In this document: positions 16,333 to 25,648 of the stretch, piece after piece
Numbering within the stretch: the stretch's first letter is position 1
How the letters are laid out: the number at the start of each line of letters is the position of its first letter
Assembly: GCA_902789265.1 (NCBI GenBank)
Contig: CADANR010000016.1
Coordinates: 1-64,000, forward strand
From: an uncultured Lachnospiraceae bacterium
GTDB taxonomy: Bacteria > Bacillota > Clostridia > Lachnospirales > Lachnospiraceae
Direction of reading: 5' to 3'
DNA length: 64,000 bases
Translations under genes and position numbers: made by a program
The notes under the pieces: model-generated
Database searches by the model: none
What the model was told of the DNA's origin: nothing
Seen by the model: only the letters and a program-made list of their open reading frames with translations

Positions 16333-19067
16333 TACTGATCACCTCCTTCTGCAGGAGTAAATTCCAGCACTTCGTCGTCCGCTCCGAATTCAAGCGCGTC
16401 AGCATCCGAATCCTTCCCGTATTCGGATTTTTCATCTTCTTCGCTTGCACTGAATTCAATGACCTCGTCGCCTGAAGCACCAAATTCAAGCACATCTCCG
16501 TCTGCGGCATTAAATTCAAGCACATCAGATTCCGAACCGTCCGCGGGCGAATCCGCAAATGTGATATTAAGATTCAGAAGACCGGAAATAAATAATGCGG
16601 TTTCCTTACATTGATCTACTACAGTCCCGTGATTTGTAGTGATATAGGCATCATCCAGATTATGAGCCGCCTCTTCAAGTTTCCTTGCTTCTTCGGAAAG
16701 CTGCGTAAACCCGATCATCTTCGTATTGCTCTTTGTAGAGTGAATCAGGACCTCGTAATTCTTATAATCCCTTTTCTCAAAGAATCCGTTCAGCTTGTGA
16801 ATTCTCTCATCCGCACCTTCGGCAAACTGTGTTAAAAGCTGTGCATACAGTTCATCATCATCGGAAAAATAGCCCATGGCAGCTTCCGTGTCCACACCAT
16901 GTGCTTTTAAGCTTTCCTTCACCTTTGCAAAATCATTTGCACTGCCGTCCTCTGTGGAAACTTCCGCAGAAGGTCCGAATTCCAATGCTTCCGTGGAATC
17001 CTCTTTTGCAGTGGTTTCCGGTACTTCAGAAGAATTCTCTTTTGCGCCGAATTCCAAAATCCCGGAAGAATTCTCATCTGCCGGCTCTTCTGCGGTATCT
17101 TCCTCCACATAGGAAATCAGATTCTTCGGCAGGACTCTCCGGATGGTACGTTCCAGTTCCTCGATTTCAATGGGCTTCGATACGAATCCGTCAAAGCCCT
17201 CCGATAAGAACATCTGCTTTGCGGAGCTCATGGCATTTGCGGTAAGCGCAATCATCGGTGTTTCGTGATTTACCCCCTTTACATCCGAGCGGATTTTCTT
17301 CATGGCTTCCACACCGTCCATTCCGCCCATCATATGATCCATGAAAATCACATCAAAGCCCTTGCCTCTGCAGAATTCCACCGCTTCATACCCGGAGGAA
17401 GCCGTATCTACAACCATTTCGTAGCGTTTGAAAATACTCTTTGCAACCACCAGATTCATCGGTTCATCGTCTACTACAAGAGCACGCACACCATATAATT
17501 TCATCTCCCCTTTTCCGGGACGGTCCTCGTCATTCTCGGCATTGATACTTGCAATAACGGGGAATGCATAAAAAGGCTTTTCCATCTTTTTGATTCCGGA
17601 TCCTTCCGGAAGAACGTCACTCTTGTCAGAGAGCAGAAAGATTTTCATGATTCCTGCCATTTTCTCAAGAATTTCCTTATCCGCCGCGTATTCATCCGCA
17701 CCGATAAAAAGATGCGTAATACTTTGCTCTGTTGCCGCTTTTACAAGCTGATCCCTGTTATCCACCCTTAGGATGTCAATACCGAGTCCTCTGGACATAC
17801 CGAGTGCCTGTGCATTGTAGTATTCACGCACCGTAGGATTCGAGAGATTTTCAAAATGCATGTAAGTACCAAGAACCACTTTTTTTCCGGCCGGTACGGA
17901 CATGCAATATGCCTCATCCACAACGGTCTGCGGGATGCTGACTCTGACCGTTGTTCCGACGCCCTCCTGGCTTGAAATGGTCATAAATCCGCCTAAGAGT
18001 TCCACAAAGCCGGATACAATGGGAAGTCCCAGTCCCAGACCGCTTGAAGTTCTTGCCCTTCCGGAGTCCGACTGATAAAAGCGTTCCTTCACACGCTCTA
18101 ACTCTGCTTCGGACATACCGATTCCGGTATCGGAAACTTCAATGATAAGATTGACTCCGTAGGGCTGAGGATCTGATGAGATCTTTAAATATACACCACC
18201 GGTATTTGTATATTTCATGCCGTTTGAAACAAGTGCCTTAATAATTTTTTTCAATTTTGCAACATCGGTATTCATGACTTCCGGAGTACGGCTGTCAATA
18301 TCAATAACAAGCTCTACTCCCTCTTTCATCATTTCCCGAATGTCCGTCATGATATCATTCATCATGGAGGACATCATATAATCCTCACAGTTTTTGACGG
18401 CATTTCTGCGGTCAATTTCAGAGAAATCCAGAATATCCCCGATCTGATCCGCAACCTTTCTTCCCGCGGAATGCACCGCAATCATGTTTTTCTCGATTTC
18501 CGGATTTTTCTCCTGATCGATGCAGACTCCCGAAAGGCCGATAATTGCGTTCACCGGGGTTCTGATTTCATGGGAAACATTGGCAAGAAAGTCATTTAAG
18601 CGTTCGGTGGAATCCTGGAGATCATCAATTTCCTTCGCGGATGCGTCCATGATATCTTTCCATTTCTGCACCGTGTTAACGGAAAACCATGCAATCATTG
18701 CCATGACACAGTAATGCATTACCGTGCGGGCAATCAGGAGATTATCAAACTGCGTCTCTCCTTCCAGCACGAGCTTTATAATATCGTATGTCATGGTGAT
18801 GTAATAAGTGACAAGACAGAGAATAATCGTTCCTTTCATCCCTGCGGTGATAAAAAGAACCATTAAAGATGCCATTACAATGGCAAGATCGTATGTTGAA
18901 GTAAGGTGGGTGCCGTATATGAAATACGTGACCATCATGAAGGATGCTATCAGCCAGATGCGCTGTCTGGGTTTGAAAACGCCTCCGATATAAAGCGCCC
19001 AGGAAGCAACAACGGCTCTTTTCAGACTTAAGCCCCATAAGTCCCCCCTTATGTTACTCCGAATCAT
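16332..19067 (-). CDS. Membrane hybrid histidine kinase with pseudo-receiver, receiver and Hpt domains and repeated LEF motifs
   Basis: 911 residues. Four or five membrane helices (15-130), kinase with His166 (NVSHEIRTP), N box SNGMKYT (281-287) and DTGIGM (313-318). Residues 395-510 look like a receiver fold without the phospho-acceptor Asp. A canonical receiver follows (528-645) with Asp577 in MDHMMGGMDG and Lys631. An Hpt domain lies at about 713-830 with His776 in IHSTKSNTKMIG. Acidic linkers on both sides of the Hpt carry seven copies of a short motif L/I-E-F-x-A/P (671, 695, 850, 860, 870, 892, 901). The Hpt makes this the likely relay donor for neighbouring receivers. The start at 19067 has no good ribosome binding site but lies 3 bases after the upstream stop; a much stronger site (AAGGGGGG) precedes an out-of-frame ATG at 19038, so the N terminus is uncertain. 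Confidence 0.88.
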   Translation of the reverse strand: MIRSNIRGDLWGLSLKRAVVASWALYIGGVFKPRQRIWLIASFMMVTYFIYGTHLTSTYDLAIVMASLMVLFITAGMKGTIILCLVTYYITMTYDIIKLVLEGETQFDNLLIARTVMHYCVMAMIAWFSVNTVQKWKDIMDASAKEIDDLQDSTERLNDFLANVSHEIRTPVNAIIGLSGVCIDQEKNPEIEKNMIAVHSAGRKVADQIGDILDFSEIDRRNAVKNCEDYMMSSMMNDIMTDIREMMKEGVELVIDIDSRTPEVMNTDVAKLKKIIKALVSNGMKYTNTGGVYLKISSDPQPYGVNLIIEVSDTGIGMSEAELERVKERFYQSDSGRARTSSGLGLGLPIVSGFVELLGGFMTISSQEGVGTTVRVSIPQTVVDEAYCMSVPAGKKVVLGTYMHFENLSNPTVREYYNAQALGMSRGLGIDILRVDNRDQLVKAATEQSITHLFIGADEYAADKEILEKMAGIMKIFLLSDKSDVLPEGSGIKKMEKPFYAFPVIASINAENDEDRPGKGEMKLYGVRALVVDDEPMNLVVAKSIFKRYEMVVDTASSGYEAVEFCRGKGFDVIFMDHMMGGMDGVEAMKKIRSDVKGVNHETPMIALTANAMSSAKQMFLSEGFDGFVSKPIEIEELERTIRRVLPKNLISYVEEDTAEEPADENSSGILEFGAKENSSEVPETTAKEDSTEALEFGPSAEVSTEDGSANDFAKVKESLKAHGVDTEAAMGYFSDDDELYAQLLTQFAEGADERIHKLNGFFEKRDYKNYEVLIHSTKSNTKMIGFTQLSEEARKLEEAAHNLDDAYITTNHGTVVDQCKETALFISGLLNLNITFADSPADGSESDVLEFNAADGDVLEFGASGDEVIEFSASEEDEKSEYGKDSDADALEFGADDEVLEFTPAEGGDQ

Positions 19068-19070
19068 AGA

Positions 19071-20840
19071 TTATATCTTTTTTCCCCGGTACCGCTTTCT
19101 GAGAATGGAAAGTTCAAGAATGTGATTGACGCGGACTCGTAATACTTCGTTGATAATCGGCTTTTTGATAAAATCAAGCGCCCCCATGTTAAGACCTTCC
19201 TGCTCGGTTCCGTCATCCGTATCGGCAGTTAAGAAGATCACGGGAACCCTGCCGATGTCACCGCCGATTTCTTTGATTTTATTCATTACCTCAAAGCCGT
19301 CCATTCCCGGCATTTTGACATCAAGAAGAATGAGATCCGGAACTTTTTCCACTTCATTGACATAGTTCATGAAACTCTCTCCGTCGGTAAATGTCTCCAC
19401 TTTAACACCGAATTCGGTCAGTGCATTTCTGGTAGCGGTTAAGACCATCTCATCATCATCCACAACGGCAATGACCGCGGTAATTTTATCAATCGTGGAA
19501 TCCCCTTCATTCCGGATAAATTCCTTTTCATAGGTAATTTCGGGAGATGCGCTTCTGTTTGCCTTCCAGGAAGCAATGATTTCGGTAATCACCTTATCCA
19601 CGAATTCCTCACGGATATCGGTGATGATGACATAGTACTGATTAAAGCGGCTTCTTGTAAGCAGATCGGATTTCCTTAAGTTTTCCCGGATATGATTGCC
19701 GAATTCATCACAGAAATCATGATAATTTTCTTCGTGCATTTCTTCCGGCTTATGCAAGGTAAAAAGCACCTTGCAGGAGTTGATGTTATTGCGGATAAAA
19801 TAGCGGTTTGCGAAACGATAGACATGTGTAAACGCATCCATGTCAAGCTGCAGGGCCACATTGGTAATGTTTCTCTCGGCTAAAATCTCGGAAATTCCTT
19901 TGATGTCCATATCCGGAGAATTCGACTCTTCTTCTGCCAAAGCTCCCGTGGTATAGAGGGAATACCCGTGTTTTCCGTTCTTTTTTACAACGTAAAGGCA
20001 TTTGTCGGCAAGTTTTAAAAGAGAAGTATAATCGTTACCGAACCTTGGAACAAAAATGGCTCCGACAGAGGTTCCGAGCGGAATATTCATATCCTCGCCC
20101 ATCATCTCACGCGCGGATGCCAGCAATTTTTCATTTAAAATCCGGGTGATTTCCGCTACATCCTCTTCCGTTTCGGTACCGGCCGAAAAAGCAACAAACT
20201 CATCTCCTCCGATACGACCGTAAGTACTTCCCTTCGGAAGCGTTTCTCTGATAATCTTCGCAAAGCTGATTAACACCTTATCGCCCATCTCATGCCCGTA
20301 GAGGTCATTGACAAGCTTAAAGGAGTCAAGGTCAATCATCATAAGGGTTCCGACACCGAGAAGACATACCTGTGAAAGCATGGAATTGGAAGCTGCTTTA
20401 TTTAAAAAGCCCGTCAGTTTGTCAATCGTTGCTTCATTCTTTAAGCTGTTCATTTCCTTCTGCATCGAAATGACATTGTCGATTCTTCGAAGCAGAACTT
20501 CGGGATTAAACGGCTTTCTGATAAAGTCGGAAACTCCGACCTCAAAACCCTTGGATTCGGTTCCCGTTTTATCGTCCGCGGTTAAAAAGATTACCGGCGT
20601 TTCGGAGATGCCCTTTGATTTTTCCAGCTTCCGAAGGTTTTTCAGTGTCTCGAAACCGTCCATTTCCGGCATCATGATATCCAGCAAAATCAGGTCCGGC
20701 GTGCCGTGCTCGGTAATGTAATTAAGCATTGCCTGACCGGATTTCAGCGCGGTTACACGCATATTGTTTTTGCTTAAAATGGTTCCCGCCATCTGCAGGT
20801 TTGCCATATCATCATCGACAACCATAATCCATTTTGCCAT
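19071..20840 (-). CDS. Response regulator with REC-GGDEF-degenerate GGDEF-REC architecture (diguanylate cyclase)
   Basis: 589 residues. REC1 (3-120) has the acidic pair DDD at 9-11, phospho-acceptor Asp54 in LLDIMMPEMDG and Lys109. The GGDEF domain (135-298) keeps an intact GGDEF motif at 211-215, so cyclic-di-GMP synthesis is expected. The inhibitory RxxD site that normally lies nine residues before the motif is absent (PKGS). Residues 315-430 repeat the outline of a GGDEF domain, but the active loop is RFNQY (398-402). REC2 (455-575) has Asp507 in LLDVKMPGMDG. Start ATG at 20840 with AAGGAGGGG upstream. It sits 29 bases after an ABC transporter gene and 3 bases before the Hpt kinase, which could phosphorylate it. 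Confidence 0.9.
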   Translation of the reverse strand: MAKWIMVVDDDMANLQMAGTILSKNNMRVTALKSGQAMLNYITEHGTPDLILLDIMMPEMDGFETLKNLRKLEKSKGISETPVIFLTADDKTGTESKGFEVGVSDFIRKPFNPEVLLRRIDNVISMQKEMNSLKNEATIDKLTGFLNKAASNSMLSQVCLLGVGTLMMIDLDSFKLVNDLYGHEMGDKVLISFAKIIRETLPKGSTYGRIGGDEFVAFSAGTETEEDVAEITRILNEKLLASAREMMGEDMNIPLGTSVGAIFVPRFGNDYTSLLKLADKCLYVVKKNGKHGYSLYTTGALAEEESNSPDMDIKGISEILAERNITNVALQLDMDAFTHVYRFANRYFIRNNINSCKVLFTLHKPEEMHEENYHDFCDEFGNHIRENLRKSDLLTRSRFNQYYVIITDIREEFVDKVITEIIASWKANRSASPEITYEKEFIRNEGDSTIDKITAVIAVVDDDEMVLTATRNALTEFGVKVETFTDGESFMNYVNEVEKVPDLILLDVKMPGMDGFEVMNKIKEIGGDIGRVPVIFLTADTDDGTEQEGLNMGALDFIKKPIINEVLRVRVNHILELSILRKRYRGKKI

Positions 20841-20869
20841 TTCCGTCCCCTCCTTCGCTCAAGGTGCCA

Positions 20870-22828
20870 TTATTCAAGCTCGAACGCACCTGTGTAAAGC
20901 TGGTAATAAGTACCCTTTTCGGCAATCAGTTCCTTATGAGAACCTCTTTCGATAATGCGACCGTGATCAAGCACCATAATCACATTGGAATTCTTAACCG
21001 TGGAAAGTCTGTGCGCGATAACAAATACCGTTCTGCCTTCCATTAACTTATCCATACCGCGCTGTACGATGGCTTCGGTATGGGTATCGATTGAGGAGGT
21101 TGCCTCATCCAGAATCATAACCGGCGGATCCGCAACGGCTGCACGGGCAATTGCGATAAGCTGCCTCTGCCCCTGTGACAGATTCGCACCGTTATTGGTA
21201 AGCATGGTGTCATATCCTTCCGGCAGACGGCGGATAAAATCATCGGCGCCGGCAAGCGCTGCTGCCTTCCGGCATTCCTCATCCGTCGCATCCAGGTTTC
21301 CGTAACGGATATTCTCCATAACCGTTCCGGTAAAGAGATTGGTTTCCTGTAAAACAATGCCGAGGGATCGTCTTAAATCTGTCTTCTTAATCTTGTTGAT
21401 ATTAATTCCGTCATAGCGTATTTTACCGTCCGCAATATCATAGAAGCGGTTGATTAAGTTCGTAATTGTCGTCTTTCCGGCACCGGTCGCACCAACGAAG
21501 GCTACCTTCTGACCGGGCTTTGCATAAACGGAAACATCGTAAAGAACCTGATGTCCTTTTTCGTATTCGAAGTCCACGTCAAAGAGTCGTACATCACCCT
21601 GCAGTTTCGTATAGGTAAGCGTTCCGTCGCCGTGAGGATGCTTCCATGCCCAGACTCCCGTGTGCTCCTTTGTCTCGGTAATATTCCCGTTTTCATCAAT
21701 AACGGCATTCACCAGTGTTACATAACCGTTATCCGGTTCGGGTTCTGCATCCATGAGTTTGAAAATTCTCTCACCGCCGGCCATAGCCATGACAACCATG
21801 TTAATCTGCTGCGTAAACTGGTTTAAGTTTCCGGTAAACTGCTTGGTCATGTTAAGGAACGGAATCACGGTGGAGATATCCAGAGGAAGTCCGCCCGGCT
21901 GTCCGGTAATCATAGGCAGTATGAGATCCGAAAGGGAGACATTTTTCACTCCTGCGATCAACATCGCACCGCCGGCAATTGCAACCACAACATAGAGGAT
22001 ATTTCCGATGTTTCCGATAATCGGTCCCAATGCGTTCGCATACGCATTTGCCTTGAAGGCATCGGAGTAAAGCTGCTCATTTAAAACGTCAAAATCCGAG
22101 ATGGTCTTTTCTTCGTGATTGAATACCTTTACGACCTTCTGACCATTCATATGCTCCTGTATAAAGCCCTCTTCCTTACCGAGTGCCTGCTGCTGACGAA
22201 CGAAATATTTGGCCGAACCGCCGCTTAAAACACGCGTTACGATAGTCATAAGAATGATTCCGCCGATTACGACTAAAGTCATCCATAGACTGAAATAGAG
22301 CATGATAAAAAATACACCGATGACGATGATTCCGCAGCGGATCAGAGTCGGAAGCCCCTGGGATACGAGCTGACGGAGCGTATCGATATCGTTCGTATAA
22401 TAACTCATGATATCGCCGGTCTTATTGGTATCGAAAAATTTAATCGGGAGGTTCTGCATTTTGCGGAACATCTGATTACGCATTTTATTTAAATATCCCT
22501 GGGTTACAACCGCACCCATCTGGGACTGCACAAATCCACCGATGATGGCAATCGAATAAACTACCACTAAGAATATGACATTCTTAAGTGCCTCCGGCTG
22601 TGCTGCTGCCCAGTCACCGGAAATACTGTATGTTTTAATAAGCGCAATAATTTTCTGGATAAATAAATCCGGAATAACCGCTGCCGCACCGATAAGTATA
22701 ATGGTCAGAATAATAACTACCATTCCGGCAGGATATGCTTTGAAAACGGATCCGATAATCCGGCCTAAGACTTTCATATTCAGTTTTGGTGCCTGTGCGT
22801 TAATATCGCCTTTTACGGGACGTGGCAT
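20870..22828 (-). CDS. ABC transporter permease/ATP-binding protein (second half of a heterodimeric exporter)
   Basis: 652 residues with the type IV exporter layout: an N-terminal cytoplasmic tail, six membrane helices to about residue 330, and a nucleotide-binding domain with Walker A GATGAGKTT (about 449), signature LSQGQ in place of LSGGQ, Walker B VMILDEATSSID and H-loop VIAHRLSTV. An extra 60-residue insert (about 350-410, containing HTGVWAWKHPHGDG) lies between the membrane part and the ATPase, typical of the longer partner in Clostridia pairs. The ATG overlaps the stop of the upstream ABC gene (TAATG) behind a full-length GGAGGTGATC ribosome binding site. Substrate is unknown; a drug, lipid or peptide exporter is possible. 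Confidence 0.92.
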   Translation of the reverse strand: MPRPVKGDINAQAPKLNMKVLGRIIGSVFKAYPAGMVVIILTIILIGAAAVIPDLFIQKIIALIKTYSISGDWAAAQPEALKNVIFLVVVYSIAIIGGFVQSQMGAVVTQGYLNKMRNQMFRKMQNLPIKFFDTNKTGDIMSYYTNDIDTLRQLVSQGLPTLIRCGIIVIGVFFIMLYFSLWMTLVVIGGIILMTIVTRVLSGGSAKYFVRQQQALGKEEGFIQEHMNGQKVVKVFNHEEKTISDFDVLNEQLYSDAFKANAYANALGPIIGNIGNILYVVVAIAGGAMLIAGVKNVSLSDLILPMITGQPGGLPLDISTVIPFLNMTKQFTGNLNQFTQQINMVVMAMAGGERIFKLMDAEPEPDNGYVTLVNAVIDENGNITETKEHTGVWAWKHPHGDGTLTYTKLQGDVRLFDVDFEYEKGHQVLYDVSVYAKPGQKVAFVGATGAGKTTITNLINRFYDIADGKIRYDGININKIKKTDLRRSLGIVLQETNLFTGTVMENIRYGNLDATDEECRKAAALAGADDFIRRLPEGYDTMLTNNGANLSQGQRQLIAIARAAVADPPVMILDEATSSIDTHTEAIVQRGMDKLMEGRTVFVIAHRLSTVKNSNVIMVLDHGRIIERGSHKELIAEKGTYYQLYTGAFELE

Positions 22829-24564
22829 TACTGATCACCTCCCATCGTCTGGGATTCATAAATCTCACGGTAAATCTCACTCGTTTCCATAAGCTCTTTA
22901 TGCGTTCCCTTTGCTTCTATACTTCCGTTATTCATAACAATAATAATATCTGCACTTTCCACACTGGCAACACGCTGTGCGATGATAATCTTGGTGGTAT
23001 CCGGAATATAATTTGCAAACGCTTCCCGGATCTTTGCATCGGTTTTGGTATCCACCGCAGAAGTGGAATCGTCCAGAATCAGTATCTTCGGCTTCTTAAG
23101 AAGAGCTCTCGCAATACAGAGACGCTGTTTCTGACCGCCGGATACGTTATTTCCGCCCTGCTCGATAAAGGTATCGTATTTCTCCGGCATGTGTTCGATG
23201 AATTCATCCGCGCAGGCCATTTTGCAGGCTTCGATAATCTCCTCATCCGTCGCATCGGGATTGCCCCAGCGAAGGTTTTCCTTAATGGTTCCCGAGAATA
23301 AAACGTTTTTCTGAAGCACCATTGCAACATTGTCGCGGAGTGTCACTAAATCATAATCCTTGACATTCACGCCGCCGACTTTGATGATTCCTTCCTGGGC
23401 ATCATAAAGACGGGGGATCAGCTGTACAAGGGAGGATTTCGAAGAACCCGTACTTCCCAGGATTCCGACGGTTGCACCGGACGGAATAGTCAAATCGATA
23501 TCGAAAAGTGCATACTGCTTTGCCTCATCGGAATACTTAAAGGAAACATCCGTAAACATAATCGATCCGTCTTTGACTTCCTTCACCGGATTCGCGATTT
23601 CCTTCATGTCCGGAACTTCCGCGTATACTTCGCCGATACGTCTCGCACTTTCCGCTGACATCGTCACCATAACGAAAATCATGGAAAGCATCATCAGGTT
23701 AAGCAATACCTGCACACCGTAGGTAAGCATGGCGGAAACCTGTCCGACATCCACCACCGTTCCCTGACTGGAAACGGCAAGTCTTGCACCGATGTACAGA
23801 ACGAAAATCATGTTGAAGTTTAAGCAAAACTGCATCAAGGGACCGTTTAATGCAACGATTTTTTCCGCCCTTGTAAACTCCTTGCGGATGCTGTCGGAAG
23901 CGTTGAAGAATTTCTCTTTCTCGTATTCCTCTCTGGAAAAACCCTTCACAACACGCATGCCGCGGACATTCTCTTCCACGGATTCGTTTAATTTATCGTA
24001 ACGCTTGAATACTTTCTTGAAGGACGGCATTGCAAAAACCGCAATCAGAATCAGCCCCGCTGCCAGAACCGGTACTACCACAACAAAGGCAAGCGCCAGC
24101 TTCCCGCCCATGATAATTGCCATGACAATCGAAAATGCCAGCATAAGCGGTGCACGGACTGCAATACGGATAATCATCATATATGCCATCTGCACATTCG
24201 ATACATCGGTTGTCATTCGGGTAACCAAAGATGCCGTTGAAAATTTATCGATGTTATGAAATGTGAATGTCTGGATCTTACGAATTAAGTCGCCGCGGAT
24301 ATTCTTCGCAAACCCGGTAGCTGCCATGGATGCGGTGAAACCGCCCATACCGCCGCAAAACAGGGATGCCAGTGCGATGCCGCTTAAGACGGCGCCGACA
24401 CGAAGGAGATAATCCATCTCCACGCCCCCGTTTCCGAGGTTATTGACTAAGTCTGCCGTAATGAACGGAATCAGGGATTCGAGTGCCGCCTCGCCGACCA
24501 TGAATAAGATGGTCAGGATGCTCGGAATCCAGTATTTTCGAATGGATTTGATTAATCTGAACAT
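22828..24564 (-). CDS. ABC transporter permease/ATP-binding protein (first half of a heterodimeric exporter)
   Basis: 578 residues, six membrane helices (about 15-310) followed by an ATPase domain. Walker A reads GSTGSSKS (about 371), with Ser in place of the usual Gly before Lys, a variant common in this exporter subgroup; signature VSGGQKQR and Walker B ILILDDSTSAVD with Asp in place of the catalytic Glu. That substitution marks the degenerate ATP site of heterodimeric exporters, and the partner gene next door carries the consensus Glu (LDEATSS). The protein ends in GGDQ, encoded by the same bases that form the partner's ribosome binding site. It follows the GDP-fucose synthase gene by 65 bases containing two small hairpins. 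Confidence 0.92.
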   Translation of the reverse strand: MFRLIKSIRKYWIPSILTILFMVGEAALESLIPFITADLVNNLGNGGVEMDYLLRVGAVLSGIALASLFCGGMGGFTASMAATGFAKNIRGDLIRKIQTFTFHNIDKFSTASLVTRMTTDVSNVQMAYMMIIRIAVRAPLMLAFSIVMAIIMGGKLALAFVVVVPVLAAGLILIAVFAMPSFKKVFKRYDKLNESVEENVRGMRVVKGFSREEYEKEKFFNASDSIRKEFTRAEKIVALNGPLMQFCLNFNMIFVLYIGARLAVSSQGTVVDVGQVSAMLTYGVQVLLNLMMLSMIFVMVTMSAESARRIGEVYAEVPDMKEIANPVKEVKDGSIMFTDVSFKYSDEAKQYALFDIDLTIPSGATVGILGSTGSSKSSLVQLIPRLYDAQEGIIKVGGVNVKDYDLVTLRDNVAMVLQKNVLFSGTIKENLRWGNPDATDEEIIEACKMACADEFIEHMPEKYDTFIEQGGNNVSGGQKQRLCIARALLKKPKILILDDSTSAVDTKTDAKIREAFANYIPDTTKIIIAQRVASVESADIIIVMNNGSIEAKGTHKELMETSEIYREIYESQTMGGDQ

Positions 24565-24596
24565 GGTACTTCTCTTTCTGAATCTGTATTTTATAT

Positions 24597-24629
24597 GGCT
24601 CGCAGGGAGCCGTTCATTATGTAGTGAAC
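24597..24629 (-). other. Two short hairpins between the fucose synthase and ABC genes
   Basis: Immediately after the stop codon at 24630, two 5-bp hairpins follow each other: GTTCA...TGAAC and GGCTC...GAGCC. There is no U tract, so this is not a convincing terminator. It may be an RNA-processing or stabilising element inside the operon. Confidence 0.4.
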
Positions 24630-25574
24630 CTATCTCTCGGCTCTCATCGGATTATGCAGGAAATCCTCGTAAGTTAAGCGGATGCCGTCCTCCAGCTCGG
24701 TGCTGTAATGCCAGCCGAGTACGTCCGCCTTGGAAACATCAAGAAGTTTTCTCGGCGTTCCGTTGGGCTTAGTGGTATCCCAGAGGATCTTTCCTTCGTA
24801 TCCGATTACCTTCGCTACAAGTTCGGTCAGTTCCTTAATGGTGATTTCCCTGCCGGTTCCGGCGTTCACGGTTTCATTTCCGGAATAATTGTTCATTAAG
24901 AAAACGCAGAGATTTGCAAGGTCATCCACATATAAGAATTCGCGCAGGGGACTTCCGTCTCCCCAGCAGGTAACTTCCGCAAGCCCCGCTTCTTTTGCTT
25001 CATGGAATCTGCGGATTAATGCCGGCAGCACGTGCGAGTGTGTCGGATGATAATTATCGTTCGGTCCGTAAAGGTTTGTCGGCATAACCGAAATATAATC
25101 CGTACCGTACTGACGGTTTAGGAATTCACAATATTTAAGGCCGGAGATTTTGGCGAGTGCATATGCCTCGTTGGTTTTCTCAAGTGCCGATGTTAAAAGG
25201 CAGTCCTCTTTCATCGGCTGCGGCGCCATTCTCGGATAGATGCAGGAAGAACCTAAGAATTCCAGTTTCTTACAGCCGTTCTCCCAGGCGGAATGAATCA
25301 CGTTCATTTCAAGAATCATGTTATCGTACATGAAATCCGCCAGTGCACTTTCGTTTGCAACGATTCCGCCGACCTTCGCTGCCGCAAGAAATACATATTC
25401 CGGCTTTTCTTCTTTGAAGAATTCTTCGACTTTATCCTGACGCTTTAAATCAAGTTCCGCGTGGGTTCTTGTAATGATATTGGTATAACCCTGACGCTTA
25501 AGTTCTCTTACGATTGCGGAGCCCACCATTCCCCGGTGTCCCGCCACGTATATTTTTGCATTCTTTTCCATCAT
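24630..25574 (-). CDS. fcl: GDP-L-fucose synthase
   Basis: 314 residues, short-chain dehydrogenase/epimerase fold. N-terminal nucleotide site GHRGMVGSAI (about 12-21), KVGGI characteristic of fucose synthases, catalytic Ser in GSSCIYP and the YxxxK pair in YALAK, followed by TNLYGPNDNY. The enzyme epimerises and reduces GDP-4-keto-6-deoxymannose to GDP-L-fucose with NADPH, supplying fucose for capsule or other glycans. No GDP-mannose 4,6-dehydratase gene (gmd) is in the window, so the substrate must come from elsewhere. The gene starts with two successive ATGs (25574, 25571); AAGGA lies 13 bases upstream of the first. It sits 74 bases after a small hypothetical gene. Confidence 0.93.
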   Translation of the reverse strand: MMEKNAKIYVAGHRGMVGSAIVRELKRQGYTNIITRTHAELDLKRQDKVEEFFKEEKPEYVFLAAAKVGGIVANESALADFMYDNMILEMNVIHSAWENGCKKLEFLGSSCIYPRMAPQPMKEDCLLTSALEKTNEAYALAKISGLKYCEFLNRQYGTDYISVMPTNLYGPNDNYHPTHSHVLPALIRRFHEAKEAGLAEVTCWGDGSPLREFLYVDDLANLCVFLMNNYSGNETVNAGTGREITIKELTELVAKVIGYEGKILWDTTKPNGTPRKLLDVSKADVLGWHYSTELEDGIRLTYEDFLHNPMRAER

Positions 25575-25648
25575 ATGACCGATACTATCCTTCTTTTTTG
25601 GTTTTACTTTTAGTTTTATTTACATCTTTCGGTTTTCAGGCATACTGC

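Noticed and set aside
23440..23480. Walker A of the 22828-24564 ABC protein reads GSTGSSKS, suspected as an inactivating change.
   Set aside because: The Lys and Ser that bind phosphate are intact and this Gly-to-Ser form is common in the subgroup; the more telling change is the Asp in its Walker B.
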